Below are positions 21,000 to 35,466 of a stretch of 64,000 nucleotides of DNA, one piece after another. Below the pieces are notes generated by a model. It saw only the letters and a program-made list of their open reading frames with translations, searched no databases and was not told the origin of the DNA. The stretch spans positions 374,001 through 438,000 of the forward strand of contig JAQFVV010000322.1 of the NCBI GenBank assembly GCA_028023455.1, written 5' to 3'. Each line of letters begins with the position of its first letter. The first letter of the stretch is position 1. The translations under genes were made by a program, and so were the position numbers. The DNA is from Epiperipatus broadwayi. Taxonomy: Eukaryota; Onychophora; Udeonychophora; Euonychophora; Peripatidae.

Positions 21000-22395
21000 G
21001 AAAAATTATTGCCAATGTATATACCAAATATGTAAATAAGGGTGTATTAGGTGATTGAAAGAATTACATAACAATATTGATATTTAAGAAAGTTGATAAA
21101 GAAAATAGAAATTACAGTTCTATCAGTCTTTATCAGTTCTATACAAAATTTTTACCAAGATAATTACAATTCTTCAACAGCAAAATTTGGATTTTAATCA
21201 ACCAAAGATCAAGTTAGATCTAAGTGATTTTAGCACAGTGGATCATATCCATTTACTGAGACATTATAAAAAGGACCAATGAATATGAGTTGTCATTATG
21301 CTTTGGATTTGTAGATTATGAAAAGACATTTGATTTTATAAATGTTCTACAGTGATTAAAGCATTGGATCTTCAAGATATAGACCCAAAATGTCATATTC
21401 TGAAAAATATTTATCAAAATGCAACAGCAATGTTTATATTATATAGTGATACTAAGAAGTTTAACATTGAGATGGATATATGTCAGAGTACCTTCATATT
21501 TTCAAAATGTTTTTATGGATTAAAATGGAAGATAAGAAATTTAAAGTAAATGGGCATAATTTAAGTCATCTAGATTTTGAAGATGATGTGGTGATGTGAT
21601 TGTTTTTGCAAATAATATTTCAGAGGTTCAGCAAATGGTATAAGAGTTATCAGATGAAAGTAAAAAAATTAAAGATAAATGCTAAAAAGAGTAAACTAAT
21701 GTTTAATGGATTTTTTTCAAAATAAGAAAATAATGATGAATTAGAAGAACTTGACAATTACAAATATCTTGGTCAAATTATTCATACAGATGAAAATGTA
21801 ATGGGTAACATTAATCATAGAATTAGACTTTTTATGAAGTGCTTTTGATAGAAATAACTTACTATTAAAAGAAAATATGCCTGTGTATTTGAAAAGGAAA
21901 GTTTTTAATAAATGTGTTTTAGCAGTTCTTATTTACTTGGCCTGAGATTTGGACAGTTAACAGAAAAACAATACAAACACTTCAGATCACTCAATAAAGC
22001 ATGGAAAGATTTATATTTAGGAGTAGCAAGAAGGGATAAAAAATGAAATACATGGATGAGAAAACAACAGGTATTATTGATATCATTAAAAGAATTAAGA
22101 GACTTAAGTGGGGCTGGGTTGAACATATTTCTAGAAGATTTGGTAATAGATGGGTAGTTGAAATCTTAAATGGGATCCTAAGAGTTTATAAAAACTACAA
22201 AATGGATAGATGAAATAAAGAAGTTCGCTGGGTATGACATAGAGAAAAGAGGTTAAAGATTGGAGAAACTGAATTAACCTTGAAGAGTTTCATTTGCAGT
22301 AAACCAATAATATATGAATGGAGAAACTGGATTAAACTTGAAGAGACTCATTCTGCAGTGAATTAGTAATAATTGAAAATGATAATGATGATAGT
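21000..22395 (+). pseudogene. RTE-clade LINE relic: RT domain to 3' tail
   Basis: A plus-strand degenerate reverse transcriptase of the RTE (BovB-like) clade, with many shifts. In order: ISLYQFYTKFLPR near 21120 (usual [13 protein letters not shown]); FNQPK, SDFSTVDHI, then FVDYEK near 21300; IKALDLQDIDPK at 21356; a degraded catalytic box reading LSHLDFEDDVVM near 21565 (family form FADD, so Ala is replaced by Glu); YLGQIIHTDENV near 21770; then the C-terminal RLKWGWVEHISRRFGNRWVV segment near 22105. A ~60-bp 3'UTR duplication (about 22255-22370) precedes a tail of ATGATAATGATGATAG, which is typical of RTE 3' ends. Confidence 0.8.
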
Positions 22396-22595
22396 AGATT
22401 TTCTGAATATTGGAACTTAGAGAAATTGAAGAAACACATTTGTATTCACTTAATAATAAAACACTACAATTTTTATTCTAGAAATAATTTCACATATATT
22501 ATTCTTATAAATAATATTTATGAGCATTTAAAATGTTTTTTTTAACTTAATTATGTTAAGCAGTTTCACACTTATATTTATTTTATTACACATTT

Positions 22596-22622
22596 GTAAA
22601 TACACAGTAAATGTGTATTTAC
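22596..22622. repeat. Perfect 11-bp hairpin
   Basis: GTAAATACACA (22596-22606) and TGTGTATTTAC (22612-22622) form an 11-bp perfect inverted repeat with a 5-nt GTAAA loop. It is not followed by a T run on either strand that would mark a function, so it may be incidental in AT-rich DNA. Confidence 0.6.
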
Positions 22623-23148
22623 ATAAAATATATGTACCTATACTGATACTGTGCAAAATCTTTTGAATTTATTATACCAATGCATAATTTAATAATATAT
22701 TAGTTACAATATGAAAAAGATGTAAAAACCATTCATTAATAAGAAATTCTTTTTTTATAAATCATATCTTACAATCTTTAATAGCAATTTGTCTTAGATG
22801 TTTGGACTAAAAGTAAAGGAATATTTTATTTTCAATCATTATCATCAAACTAAAATCTTCTTTGATATGCTGTTCATAGTTTAACAATAATTCAACTTTA
22901 CATATAAAAAAGAATAGGAGGGGGTATCTTATTTTAGTCATTAGTAGCAAAATAATTTTATTTTTTTATCCTATTGTTCAAAGTTAAATAAGTAATCAAA
23001 TACTTTATTGAAGAGAAATTTACAAGTTTTAAATAATAGAGTTGAGTCATAGCCATGATTCATGGAGCTTGAGTTCCTGAATCCGCTATTCTATCACTGC
23101 ATTAAATAATGCATAGCAAGATTAAATAATACTTCAACCTAGAAATAT

Positions 23149-23180
23149 TTAATTATAAAATTAATGAATTTTATAATTAA
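23149..23180. repeat. Perfect 14-bp AT palindrome
   Basis: TTAATTATAAAATT and AATTTTATAATTAA are perfect reverse complements around an AATG spacer. They could extrude as a cruciform. There is no associated element. Confidence 0.6.
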
Positions 23181-26100
23181 TAACATTGTAATATGACATT
23201 TCAAACAGTTTATGCCTTTTAAATACAAATTCAGTATGGCAATGCTCTGTGAATATATTCATTCAAAGAAGACAATATTTTAATATATCACAATATTTAT
23301 AATTTTTTAACTTGTGCATTTAATTAGATTATATAAACTCCTGAGGAATAAAACCATATGCATTTTTTTATTGAAATATTGAATATTAAAAATAGTAGAA
23401 GTAATAATACATATATATAATCATGACAGTAGTTTAATAATTCTTTTGAAAAATAATTAGACAAATAAAGATAATATCTGGGAGATATGCATATAAGGAA
23501 AAATAAATAATAATAAAATAGATATTTACATGTAATTTTGTTTTAAGTGCATTTCGCATTTGTATGAAAGGAAACCTATACATGTGCAGATAACAGATGG
23601 CTATAGCTTTATCAAGAAGAAAAATGAATAATTATGAATTTTTGTAAAAAAAAATTATTTGAAAACTTTGGTTATTTATTGATTTTATAGAGCATACATT
23701 CAATTTATTTTAAAAATAGTTTAAACATTATATTATTTGTAATTTGTCTTTTTATGTGTTGTTTGTTTTTTATACTAATAATCTGTTTTTATTTTCAGTT
23801 CCTTTACAATTTTCAATTATCAATAAAGAAAAAGGTGGAAATTTTATTAATGATTGTGGACCTAATAAACATAGAAAAAAAAACAAATGGAGAAGAATGG
23901 TAAGCTTTTATATTTGTTTAATTGTATTTTGTTGTTGCTAAATACTTTTTATCTCTTCTACTAGATTGCATTGAATATAATAACTGTTTTGAAACTGCAT
24001 AAATAATAAGCATATTTATAAGCAACATTACCACTTAGAATAAAAATATTTGCATTTCTATATCAATGAGCAACAAAATTAATTTTATTTAAGATAGTGA
24101 TTTCCAAGCTAGACTATGAATCAAGATATCTAGGTGTACCCAAAAACAAATAGAATATGGGAAAAGTCATCTCTGTCAATTAATTAGTGTAGGGTTGTTT
24201 TTTTTCTGTTTGTTATCTATGATGTACTTTTTTGAATTCATTGTATTTTTGGGATTTTGAATGTAAATGTACATGCTATGTCTAATTAATTTAATATTCC
24301 ATTGCTTTTTAATTCCATTATTGAGTTATTTATATGCAGTTACAACATATAAATTTGAAAAAATAGTAATTATATTAATTTCAAACGTTTGCTAAATATG
24401 AAGGGTACAATTTATGGAAATGGATCACTAAAGTATATGTAAATGAAAAAAATGTTTTGCATTGCTAATCTACAAAATAAAATTATTTTTCATACCTGTT
24501 AATGAATTTTTAAAGTTTTAAAAAATTATCCAAGTACCAGAACTGGATTGTACAATGAATGACAATGTTTTATAATTCTGTTCACTTTTCTTTTGGAGTG
24601 TTATTCATTTGATACAAGACTGAGTATTATGTAAAGCATTTTTTTAATTATTTTGTTATTTTTCAAACATATTTGTAAGGACTTTCTATTATTAAAGTTT
24701 TAAATTGTTCATTTACAAACAGCAAAAGATCTTTCTTTATCTTTAAAATTCCCATCTTTATTTTGAAATTAATGATGTCTCCATTTTTGAAGTGATCTCA
24801 TTTTATGCTTGGATTTTCAGTGATTTTATGGCTTAATTTATACTTGTATTGGAAAATGATACATAATTGTCATAACAAATTCTCTGGTTTTTATTATTCC
24901 TCTTACATATCAAACACAATTCACTAGTGGTCCATATTAACATTATGGTCCTCAGTTCATTAGTCTAGTGATATGAATTTTTTAGATATCTAGATTTATT
25001 TTTAGACATATGTTTATAACTAAATAAATTTAATAACATATAATCTTAATTATATTCTTTGTAGTTATAAACTTAATTTAAATATTAGCATGGTCATTAT
25101 TACAGGCCTACTACATTTAACAAATATATCAATTTTCTCAAGATATATATAAAATAAAAATTTTAAAAATGTTAGAAGCAAAAAAACTATTCATATATTA
25201 ACAAATTATCAAAAGAACAATATAATACTATTGTGTAGTTAATTATTGCAGAATGGATAAACATGGAAAATTTATGAATGTGTAACTCACATTAAAGTTT
25301 TAAATTCTGAGATCATTTTTTATTTATTTAAATTGAATAATTATTGTCCAGTTAAATTCTCTTCTAAAATTGAATATGTATAATGGTAATTTATTAAGTG
25401 TTGTAATTAGCTTTTTTTTTTTTTTAAGTAAATAGAAAAAGACTTAATTGCAATAAGAAAAAAATACACAACAATATATTCCCTATGTGAATTTTTTTTT
25501 TTATAAATTTAGAATAACTTATTAATATCATTCTCTATGTATATATATGCACAGACAAATAATTAGTTTACTCATTCCTAAATACTATTATTACGTATAT
25601 GCACAAACTATAATTAATTTATTCATTATTGAATAATGTTTCAATAATTAAATTTCCATAAATTCTAATTATAAATTCAAATAAACATTTGTATGATTTT
25701 TGATTGTAATAAGTAAATTTAAAGTTTACTGTTAAAAACATTTCATCTAAGAATATCGCTATTTTTTTTCCTCAATAATATTTTAAATTATCTTAATTCT
25801 TTCCAGAAGAGTAAGCTACAAGTAGGACTAAATTCCAAACTTTAAAAAGTAGCAAACATGTAAAAATCTTCATTTGAAATGTTTGTGCTGGAAAAATTCT
25901 GTAATATTAAAAAATTACATATATTTAAATATAAGGAAATATCTGATATATTTTAATATTAGAAAAATGACTATCAGATATTAATAGATAGTAATTAATG
26001 AAAATATTTATATTTATGTACTCACAAATTTTTTACAAATAGTAGTTGTGGAATATTTTAAATTATAAAAGTTGTACTCATATGTATGTCAAAGAATAAT

Positions 26101-29100
26101 CATTAGATTATCTTGGCTAAATTTCAGATAAGGTTTTGTTCTATCATTTTTTGTATCCATTATTTATTTTCTACAATCCCTTGATAAATTGTAGATTGAA
26201 AGTTCACTGTGCATTTTTATACATAATGTGGCATTCAAAATAATTCAATTTATAATGTTTAATAATGGTTTTATTCTTCATATTTATTATTTACAAGAAA
26301 TAACAAAGTTACCACATAGGATGATATCATGTATATTTCATATTTTGAAGAAATAGTCTGATGAATTAGTAATTATTGATAACTCTACCATTATAAGGAA
26401 TAATGATTTTTAGAAATGAAATTTTTATCAAAAGAATAAGTATTTTATTATGTTTGTCTAAAATATGAAAACACAATATTGATTTTTTTTTTTTTTTGTC
26501 AAATAAAATAAATATCATTATAATCTTACATGTAAAAATACATCTTTCAATAACATTTCCTTAAGATAATGATAGATAATAAAATTTATCAAATCATTTA
26601 AAATATATTTTCTTCCCAAAGATAGATATAAATGTTAAGTCTCCAAAACTGCAATCAAGCAAAGTGCTAGTTTACATTTTTTTTAACATCTCATAATACT
26701 ATTTATATTATAATATTTTACATTTAAACAAAGAATTGGACTATTATTCTTAAAGTTACATTTTTTTCTAAATAGATATTGAAACCAAAAACAATCTCGA
26801 CCCGCACACACGAAATCAGTTGAAATCAGTGATGACAACAATGTGGACAAGTGCCACTATAGCCTACATTCATGTTTTTTTTTAATATTTCAACATAATC
26901 TAAACTGTTCTATATTTTAATAATAGATTCACATTTAATAAAATAATAAATACATTTCTCAGAATTATTCAATAATGGTACTATATTCTTAATCTTACTA
27001 TATTTTAATGAATAATCTTTTTGCAAATGTAATGTTTCTTACTGTAAGAACTAATCGAGAGCAACTTAATCTATCTTTAAAACTAAAACTAGCAAATTTA
27101 AACATAAAGTTGATTAATGATTTATCTCAGGTTTATATAAAATAAGAAAATAAATGCATTGAATATAAAGGGTGTTTATGCATTCTAGGATACAATAATG
27201 TAAAAGGGATTTTATGTACATCGTCTTGCACAATACCTTTATATCTCAGATAGCATCAATACAATAATGATGGATTTTAATCCAAATAAATTTATGTGTG
27301 ATTTAATATCAAGAGAAGTATTAAAAAAATTAACAATTGCTTTATTACATAATATAAAGTAAATGATAAAAGCAAATAATAACCATAAGAAAATTATATA
27401 AAATGTCTAATAAATATTAATATTTGTTTTCTAAATCTAATTTGAACTTGGGATATGGAAAATGTATTATCAGATAGTGTTATGAGGATATTAACATTAA
27501 ATAGGAATAGGTTGTTTATTATTTCAAAAAGTTACCTTCAATTCAAATACTGGAGGATAATAATCATTATCATAATGCTCTATGTGGTTTTAATTAGTTT
27601 GTTTCATTAACAAACAATTATTAATAATGCTGAAGAAGTTTTCACTCTTAAAAAAAGCAAGTATAATTATTGCTTAGCATACGTAATTGATATTTATGAT
27701 AAAGGCTTATTTTTTTCACTTCAAGATCCTTTACTAAATTAATTTGCAGGCTAAAATGTTAGGAGTGATATTCTACTAGCAGAATATGTAACTAGATCAT
27801 TAGAATGCCTTGTTATGTACTATATAACATTTAAAATATTAATACTAATATATGAGTGATGCATAAAATATTCCTTACAGATCTACTTATCTAAATAAGG
27901 ATGATTAACTCTGTTTAATTTTGAGGTTGAAACTTAACCCATAAAACATATAATAATTGCAATATAGCACAGTTTTATATAAGTTTAATAGTTCCTTACA
28001 ATTATACACCCTAAACCTCAGGTAAATCACATTTAATCCCATTCAATATCACCAATAATAATATTAAATAAAAATATTACTTGTACATTAGCATAATAAT
28101 ATCTGAGGAAACTTTATTACATTAAGAATAACAATAATATTAACCGTCTACAAAGGAAGCAATTATAATAAAGTGCATTAAATAATCTGAACATTTGTTG
28201 CACAATTAATTTCTTTTTTTTTTTTTTTTTGTAATATAATATTTTCTAACTTAGCATAAAGATTAATAAATTCCAGTTATCATACTTATTGATTCAAGAT
28301 AAGTTACATTCAACACATTAATCTGTTTTAAGATTGCTTATAACTTCGACATTTATCATATTTAATATTTAGGCATTTAAATATTTAGCTTTCATAATCC
28401 ATTATCCGCTTAATGGTATTTAAATATTTAGCATTGATAATCCATAATGCATTTCATTACCCACTGGAAACAAATCTTAGTTCATTATATGAAGCTATTT
28501 AATCCATTTGGAAAGATATTATAATTTTATATGAAGAATTAGGATTCATTTATAAATCTTTAATCCTTGTTGCTAATAGTTCTGTTTTGATTGTATATCC
28601 TATCAAGCAAATAGTTTATCATTCGTAAACAGTGTGATTTCCATTAATTTTTGAATTAAAGTTAAGCATTTCTCCAAGTAACGAAGTTTATGGAAGCATG
28701 TTTGAGTTGAAAAATTATTATTTGAAGTTTTTCCTTCCATAATTAAAGACAAGATAAATTCACAGTATTGAGACATAATATGCATATTTTCTTGAATCGA
28801 AAAAAACAATTATTTTACAATAATTTAAAAAATAAATATCAGCAACTTATTTGGAGTTAATAAATATAGTTTTAAAATTATATCAGTTATTTACTATTAC
28901 TTCTAATTGGAAAAGTTTAGTGACAGCTTTCCATAAGTCAATTTATCCATTTTCCACTACTAGTTGATTGCAATAAATGAGATTTTTTGAAATGAATAAT
29001 TAATTATGGTTTCTAGTTTGTCTGTTATTGTTCATCTTTTTTCTAGTACAATGAGAAGAATTTATTTTACTTAGTAAAGGTAAAATGCCTAGACTAGTTG

Positions 29101-30229
29101 GCCTACTCGACTATGTTGAAGATAAGCAAAATGTCTATTTAAAAGTTTTAATTTGCTTAGGTCCTGACTGCAATAAAAAATTTGTGAGACTCTGATTTTT
29201 CTAAAACTCAGCTTTTATACCCATTTGATCAGCTGATGTCTGGATTCAATATATCCCCCTTTATGCATTGGGATTTCTTGGTTTTTCCAGGAAAATTTGG
29301 AAGAGGTTGTCAAAGTTAGCTAAGTAAATGTTAAACGCTAAGATTTTTGAATAACGTGGTAAAACTTTATGAACACCATTCAGAAATGAAAAAAAACAGA
29401 AAATAATAATTTCAGTATTTCTCAATTGCTTCATTTTTACTTCTGGGTTTTAAAATAATATTATAAACATTTATTTAAAATAAATAAATCATAAAACTAT
29501 AATATTTTCAGATATTTATTTCAATTTATTCTAAATTGACCATTTAATAAACAATAATATTTAATAAATATTGCAGCAAACTAAATCAATTTTTGCTAAA
29601 TCTAAATATGTAAGCTTTCACACATGCATGCAAAATATGAAATATAAGAACTACATCTAAATAACATTTAAATGTAATCTGAAATATAATTGCCTTTAAA
29701 ATATTTTAGTGCTGTAATGTTACATTCATAATTCTATTCTCTAATTCTGTATTAAGTTATTGGTTTTACATTTAGTGATCACCTTCTGATTATTTATACA
29801 ATTTGATAGCTTTATTCCTTAATAAGAATATGTCAAAAATATAAGCATACGTATTTTAATACAAGCATTAATCGCAAAATCTGCTTCAAAAACCATTTTT
29901 AAAAATAAAATGCTTTATAAGATTATATTTTCTCTTAAGTATTAATATGAGAGACTTTTTTACTTGATATTGATTATATTCTATACCTTACAACCAATAA
30001 CAGTGATGAATATGTTTGCTTAACTATAAAAAATAAAGCCAACTTACAGAAACATCATTAAGGTTGCAATATATATATATAGAATTCTACAATCATGAAA
30101 TCATTATCATTACTTATATTAGAAACTATTATCTGGATACACATCCATATGCAAGCATGGCATTATCATAAATCTTTGTGGCACTTAATTACTACTTGGT
30201 AAAAATCTAGAATGGACTAACATATCAAT

Positions 30230-32239
30230 TTCACTTTTAACCATCTACTGCAAGTTGAACAGTTTCTAAATTTAATCTGGTGTCTCTGATTCGTAGTCTT
30301 CCTTTTCCACTTCATATCAAAAAACTTCATTAGTTCTATCAACCATGTTACATATGCTCTCTTTCTAAATTTTTTACAATTTTTGGGGAATCCAATTTAA
30401 AACTTCCATTCACCATCTATTATTATTTCTTAGCATTTTGTCCATCAATCTATTAATTCTTTCAATGATATCAACTGTTTGTTCTTTAACCCATGTATTT
30501 CATTTTTCATATCTTCTTATTTCTTTTAACATACATTTCCCTACACTTTGTTGAATAGTCTGAAATCTTTATATTGTTTTTTTATTAAGTACCCAAGTTT
30601 TAAATCAATCTGTAAGAACTGATAAAACAGATTTATCAAAATATTTTTGTCTTTTTTCAAACCTATAGGCATATTTCATTTTAATGCTTAATTACTTTTA
30701 CCAAAAGCATTCTATCCAAGTTTAATTCTATGCTTAATTTTATTTGCTATACTTTCGTTTGTGTTAATGATCTGATTACAGTATTTGTAACTTATAATTT
30801 CTAATTCATGATTATCAATTTTTATGTTCTGAAAAAAATTATTGAACATTATTTTGCTCTTTTTAATGTTTTTCGTAGTTTCATCTGATAACGTGCAATC
30901 TTTCCTGAAACCCTGAAGTATTATTTTCAAAAACAATCACATCATTTACAAATTGACTTAAATAATCTTCATTTATCTTTACTTCCTTAGCTTCCCATTT
31001 TAATCTACAAAATATTTCTTGTATAACTGCTGCAAAGAGTTTTGGTGATATGGACTTATTTTGTTATACATTTTTATCAATATTATTTTTTTAATGACAT
31101 CACAATCTAATCACTGTTGTATTTTGATAAATATTTTTAAAAATATAAATAATATTACAATTTATTTTTCAGAAAGTCTTTATTTTGATGATCCATATTT
31201 TTAATCACCATGGAAATGTTTACAGAACCAAATGCATTTTTTTATAATTTACAAATTCAAAACATAATGCCAACTCACATTTTTACAACTTCTCTTAATA
31301 CTTGAATATGTTCCATTATGCTAAAATCACTTTTAAAACCAGTTTGTTTGTTTGGTTGGTTCAGCTTACTTTGAAAAGAAAATGGTGATATATTATTAAT
31401 AAGTATTGATTTTATTAAATAGTATTTGAATCCAAAATTCATTGTAGATAAGTTATAATTATCTTGGTAAAGAGTTTGTATAGATCTGATAGAAGACTAA
31501 TATATCTGTAATTTCTGATATCTTCATCACTTTTCTTAAATATTAATATTATTGCTGCATTCTTCCAGTTATCTGGTACATTTTTATTTAAACATTTGGT
31601 AAATAGCTTTACCAAAAAAAATTTTATTTCTTCACCTGCTTTTAATAATAATTTCATTATTTTTAATAATAATTCCATTTCCTTTTCTTCTTAGATTTAA
31701 TTGCATGTCTCACTTTTTATTTAAAATATAGGGGATATTTTCTTTGTAGAATTTTTCCAAACGTTTTATGATGTTATTTCTCTTTTTTTAGTATCAATTC
31801 CATCTTTCCTTTTATTGCTAAAATAACTTTCCTTCCAATAAGAAAGAGTTGTTTACATTTTTGAAATTTTCATTTTTTTCTATAGTTTTCTTTGCCAATT
31901 CACAATTACAGTATATTTTCTTATATCATTATTCATTTTTTTTTATCCATTTAAAGAATTTAAAATATTTAATTCTTAATGGATCATTATTAAATATTTA
32001 AATATTCTTTTTTTTTTTCATACATTGTTTTGTCTCAAAAAAAAATCATTGTAAATTACTGCTTTTTGGTGCTATCTATCTTTCTTGCAATTTCTAATTT
32101 AAATTCTTTGGAGTGTTTTTGAAGATTAGAAATATCAATTGTCAATAATTGTCTTTCTTAATAAATTTTCATTTTTCTACAAATATTTTATAATCTCACT
32201 AATTGGTGATAACAGAATAAAGTATGTAGGCGCCAAAAA
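30230..32239 (-). pseudogene. RTE-clade LINE relic: linker, RT and C-terminus
   Basis: The minus strand is read from high to low coordinates. From 32220 to 31700 is a Lys-rich linker with LEIARK- and KTIEKN-like segments. At 31678-31439 comes [18 protein letters not shown] and [19 protein letters not shown], the hallmark RTE RT motif 1-2 region. Near 30950 the catalytic strand reads LSQFVNDVIVFENN, with the family FADD box changed to FVND. At 30936-30712 are the LSDET, KSKIMFNNFF, IKIDNHELEII and IKHRIKLG segments. From 30650 to 30230 lies a broken C-terminal region. Loss of the FADD box and many stops show it is dead. Its 5' side stops exactly where the Gypsy LTR begins at 32240. Confidence 0.82.
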
Positions 32240-34334
32240 TGTAATGGACCGATGACCCACCCTCAACCATTTACTTAAATTCATTCCACGGTATATACTG
32301 AAACAAGAATCCGGCCGTCCATGGAAAATTGGAAAGATCCTGCAACACTACAACCAAAATGAATCTTTACTACCATTCAACCCGCATTCATTTGGTAATA
32401 CATACAGGATCCACCCAATTTTCATGTCAATCCGTTAGATTCCCAGAATTCAATCCCAGTTGTTACTCTGTTCAGGTATAATTTATAAGTATATATCTGG
32501 CCAATGTGGGCAATGACTTGGCATTATGGTTCATATAGTACACTTATGAAGTACCTATTACATGTATGTTTCCATATCAAGAGATACATAAATTCAGTGA
32601 TGTGTTGTAAACAAATTACATACAACCCTTAATGTAAGATCAATTTAAATTAACAAATTTATTTTAACTTAATATAACACATTTAAATATATACTTTTAA
32701 ACACCATAAATATGATTCATACCACTTCCACATAAGCTCATCCAAATAAAAAAACAAAATAAATAAATACATACATAAAATAATAATATCATCAACTATG
32801 TGTCATTCTTGGTATATATCAGCATCTACCATTCATGCCATCATATAAAAAGAAATAATTTACGATCATTAATACTATCTAAATAAATGACACTGTTTTT
32901 ATCTTTTCTTTTAAAAAATAAATAAATATGATATCATCATATTAATATACAAATTATTATTTTGTATATTATAGTTGAATTAATGGGTTCGTTTATGACT
33001 ATTATGAGTTATGAGAACTGGAATTGCCATCAATTGATTAAATTAATTATATGTACTTATAAGTAATGGTTAGTATGTAACTTGTTAATAAGTGGTTAAT
33101 ATGGGTTTGATTAATAATTAACTTTGTTACTAAATGTTATGTCTTTAATGTGTCAAAGAGTAAGTCTTACCTTCCTATATACTCATTTCATCATAGCCCA
33201 CTCCTTTTTTCTCTTCTAACAGAACCATTTATATTTTTTTTATTTCAAAAATACATTTTACATCATGAAATGCATACATTTAAATTCCTTCGGTACTTCC
33301 AGCTCAAAAAAAAAAAAAATCAAATCAAGATGGAAGTAAAAAAAAAATAAAGGAGAGAAAATCTTACAAAATTTATAACATCAGCATGTCAACCACAACA
33401 AACAAACAGTTACATATCAAAACAAATTTATGAATGATTCTGTAAACATCTTGATCAACATGAGTATCTTCTTTTGAATGGAAAAATTCGTTATAAATTG
33501 GGAATTTTCAGCATCTTTTATACTTGCTTCATTTTTCAAATTAGTGCCTTCAATGATGTATCCATCTTCCACAAGCTAACCAAGTAGTTTGGATAATCCT
33601 TGATTTGGCAACTTTCATAATTGATCTATAAAACTTCACATAATATTTGGTAGTCATTGTATACATATATATTTGATGGTAGGTATTCACACCTATAGAT
33701 CGTGTTCATTGCCCTTTTCAAAAACCATCTGAGTTGCCTTGACCTTTCACAACAACTTTTAGCACACCTGCATCATTCTTACACTAGTATATTTATAAAT
33801 TTTTTTCCATATCAGCAGTAAGCACGTTATAGCTATATAGTAAACAAAACACGATTAAAGTCAATCTTTGGATAATAAACGTTATTAAGTCTAAACTTTC
33901 AACAATCTTAGAATTATCGAACACTTGATTACGTGAATAAATGTCTTTTCACATGTCTTATAGTGAATAGTTCAATAGACTTGTAAATAAAATAAAATAA
34001 AAATCTTGGTGCTTATTATGCTTCGATCAACAGATTATAATTTATTTATTTCTTTAATTTCCATAGTTCATATAAAAGTTCAATTCCAATGGAAGCATAG
34101 TAGTATTCCTCCATTTCAGTTTTACTTTTTTCTTTTTCTACATGTATATATCAAATTAAACAACTTACAGTTTTATGCATCCTTGCATGTCCAATTATTC
34201 TTTCTTTAAAATGTTGAGAAACGTTTTTACCAAAATATACTTTTCAAATTATCTGACTTGCTGTCATTAACGAATAAAGAAAAGAAAATCTTGCGTATAA
34301 CTTTTTTTATACATGTTTTTAATTTTTCCAGCCA
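32240..34334 (-). repeat. 3' LTR of the Gypsy element (LTR A)
   Basis: On the plus strand it starts TGTAATGGACC and ends TTTTTCCAGCCA, giving TG...CA ends. It is about 2.1 kb and aligns along its length with 41352-43256 and, inverted, with 43263-45739. The boundary at 34334 is supported by copy C, whose shared sequence begins at the same TGGCTGG. It lacks an 11-13-bp stretch (CATAATCTGAGTAG) present in LTR B near 41570. ORFs of 60-90 codons inside are in AT-rich LTR sequence and are not maintained as frames between copies. Confidence 0.85.
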
Positions 34335-35466
34335 TTAGAAAACAAAATAGTTGTTGTTGTTGTTGTTGTTGCGGTTACTGCATACGTTCTATCACGTTTT
34401 ATATCCCCTTCACATTACAACATTAAATTATAAAATCGGCTTTTTTTTCTTTGTTTACAAAACTCTTTCAACTGTTTGAGCAATATCGTTTTGTCAAAGG
34501 TTATTTTAAAATATTAATAAATGAAATTTAGTAACAAATTTATGATTTTGTTTCAAGCATTTCCAATTCATTAAACTACAATTTAATTTTATTCATACCA
34601 TTATATATCATCAGCTTAAACTGTTCAATAGATGTATTAGCTTTATAAATCAACACATCCATGTATATATTTATGTTCAAATGTATTTAATGGTAAGGAT
34701 AGGAATGAGACCTATAGCGATCCTTACAATTCCCCCAATCCAAAAAGGTTAAAAGTTTAATCCTTTTAAACTTTTGACATTTACTAGGAAAAAAAATATT
34801 TACATTCAATGTCCTGTCACCATAGAGGGTTATTTTCCTTTTCATATAATAAAATATTATCTGTAATTATCTATCTCTTTCTCCCTGTCAGTCGGTTTGC
34901 TAAATTACAATTGTATGTCTGTACGAAATTTGACCCCTTTTAACACTCCTACTCAATAATTCATTTTACTTTCTCTATTTAATTCCTACTTAAATAGTAC
35001 TGTCTCTCATATAATTGTATTATGATGGAGTGAAACAGAATCTGACCGGTTCCATACTCCTATTTAGGCAGCATGAAAACTTGTCTCGTCGGCTTTTTGT
35101 CCTGCTCCGCAGAGTTACAAGACTCTAAAATAACCGCACGGAATATGGAGTGTCCATATGCATACATAATAAGATACACCCTCATATCTCAGTCAGTTCT
35201 GAAAGTAGCCGATACATGCTAAATTATGCAGTCGGACGTACTCTCTCCACAAAATGCCTTTTCCATTTTTACTAGTTTCCATGTTGTCTTCTTTCGAACA
35301 ACACATAAATGGCAATTATAAGTGCACTCTAAAATCCGCTTTTCACCCTTTTTCATATCCATCCTGCACTACTTTTTTATTTTAAATTTTTCTTTTATTC
35401 TTTTTTTACTCATATTTTCCCTTTCAGAGTGTTCACATTTCCTCTATGTTTCCTTCCTAACTAAAA
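34335..35466 (-). other. Gypsy 3' untranslated region between integrase and LTR
   Basis: About 1.1 kb between the integrase stop and the 3' LTR, with no ORF resembling env. A (GTT)7 microsatellite lies at 34350-34370. A clear polypurine tract immediately next to the LTR is not visible (the coding sense is TTTTGTTTTCTAA), so either it has decayed or the true LTR edge is slightly different. Confidence 0.6.

Larger units (their letters stand above)
22396..30229. other. Long AT-rich stretch without recognised genes
   Basis: Nearly 8 kb with no sustained reading frame or element signature. It includes two perfect short palindromes (annotated separately), long T tracts near 25410, 25495, 26485 and 28210, and a ~60-bp two-unit direct repeat (ATTTAAATATTTAGC, about 28371-28455). 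Nothing supports an exon or a conserved RNA. Confidence 0.45.

Noticed and set aside
28371-28455. Two-unit ATTTAAATATTTAGC repeat as a CRISPR-like or regulatory array
   Set aside because: Only two imperfect units in AT-rich eukaryotic DNA; simple local duplication is enough.
33150-33350. ORF in LTR A and its counterpart at 42277-42555 in LTR B as a possible LTR-encoded protein
   Set aside because: The frame is not kept between copies; it changes at homopolymer indels, and the codon content simply reflects AT-rich sequence.
34335-35466. Possible env gene in the Gypsy 3' region
   Set aside because: No ORF, signal peptide or transmembrane pattern; only untranslated-looking sequence.
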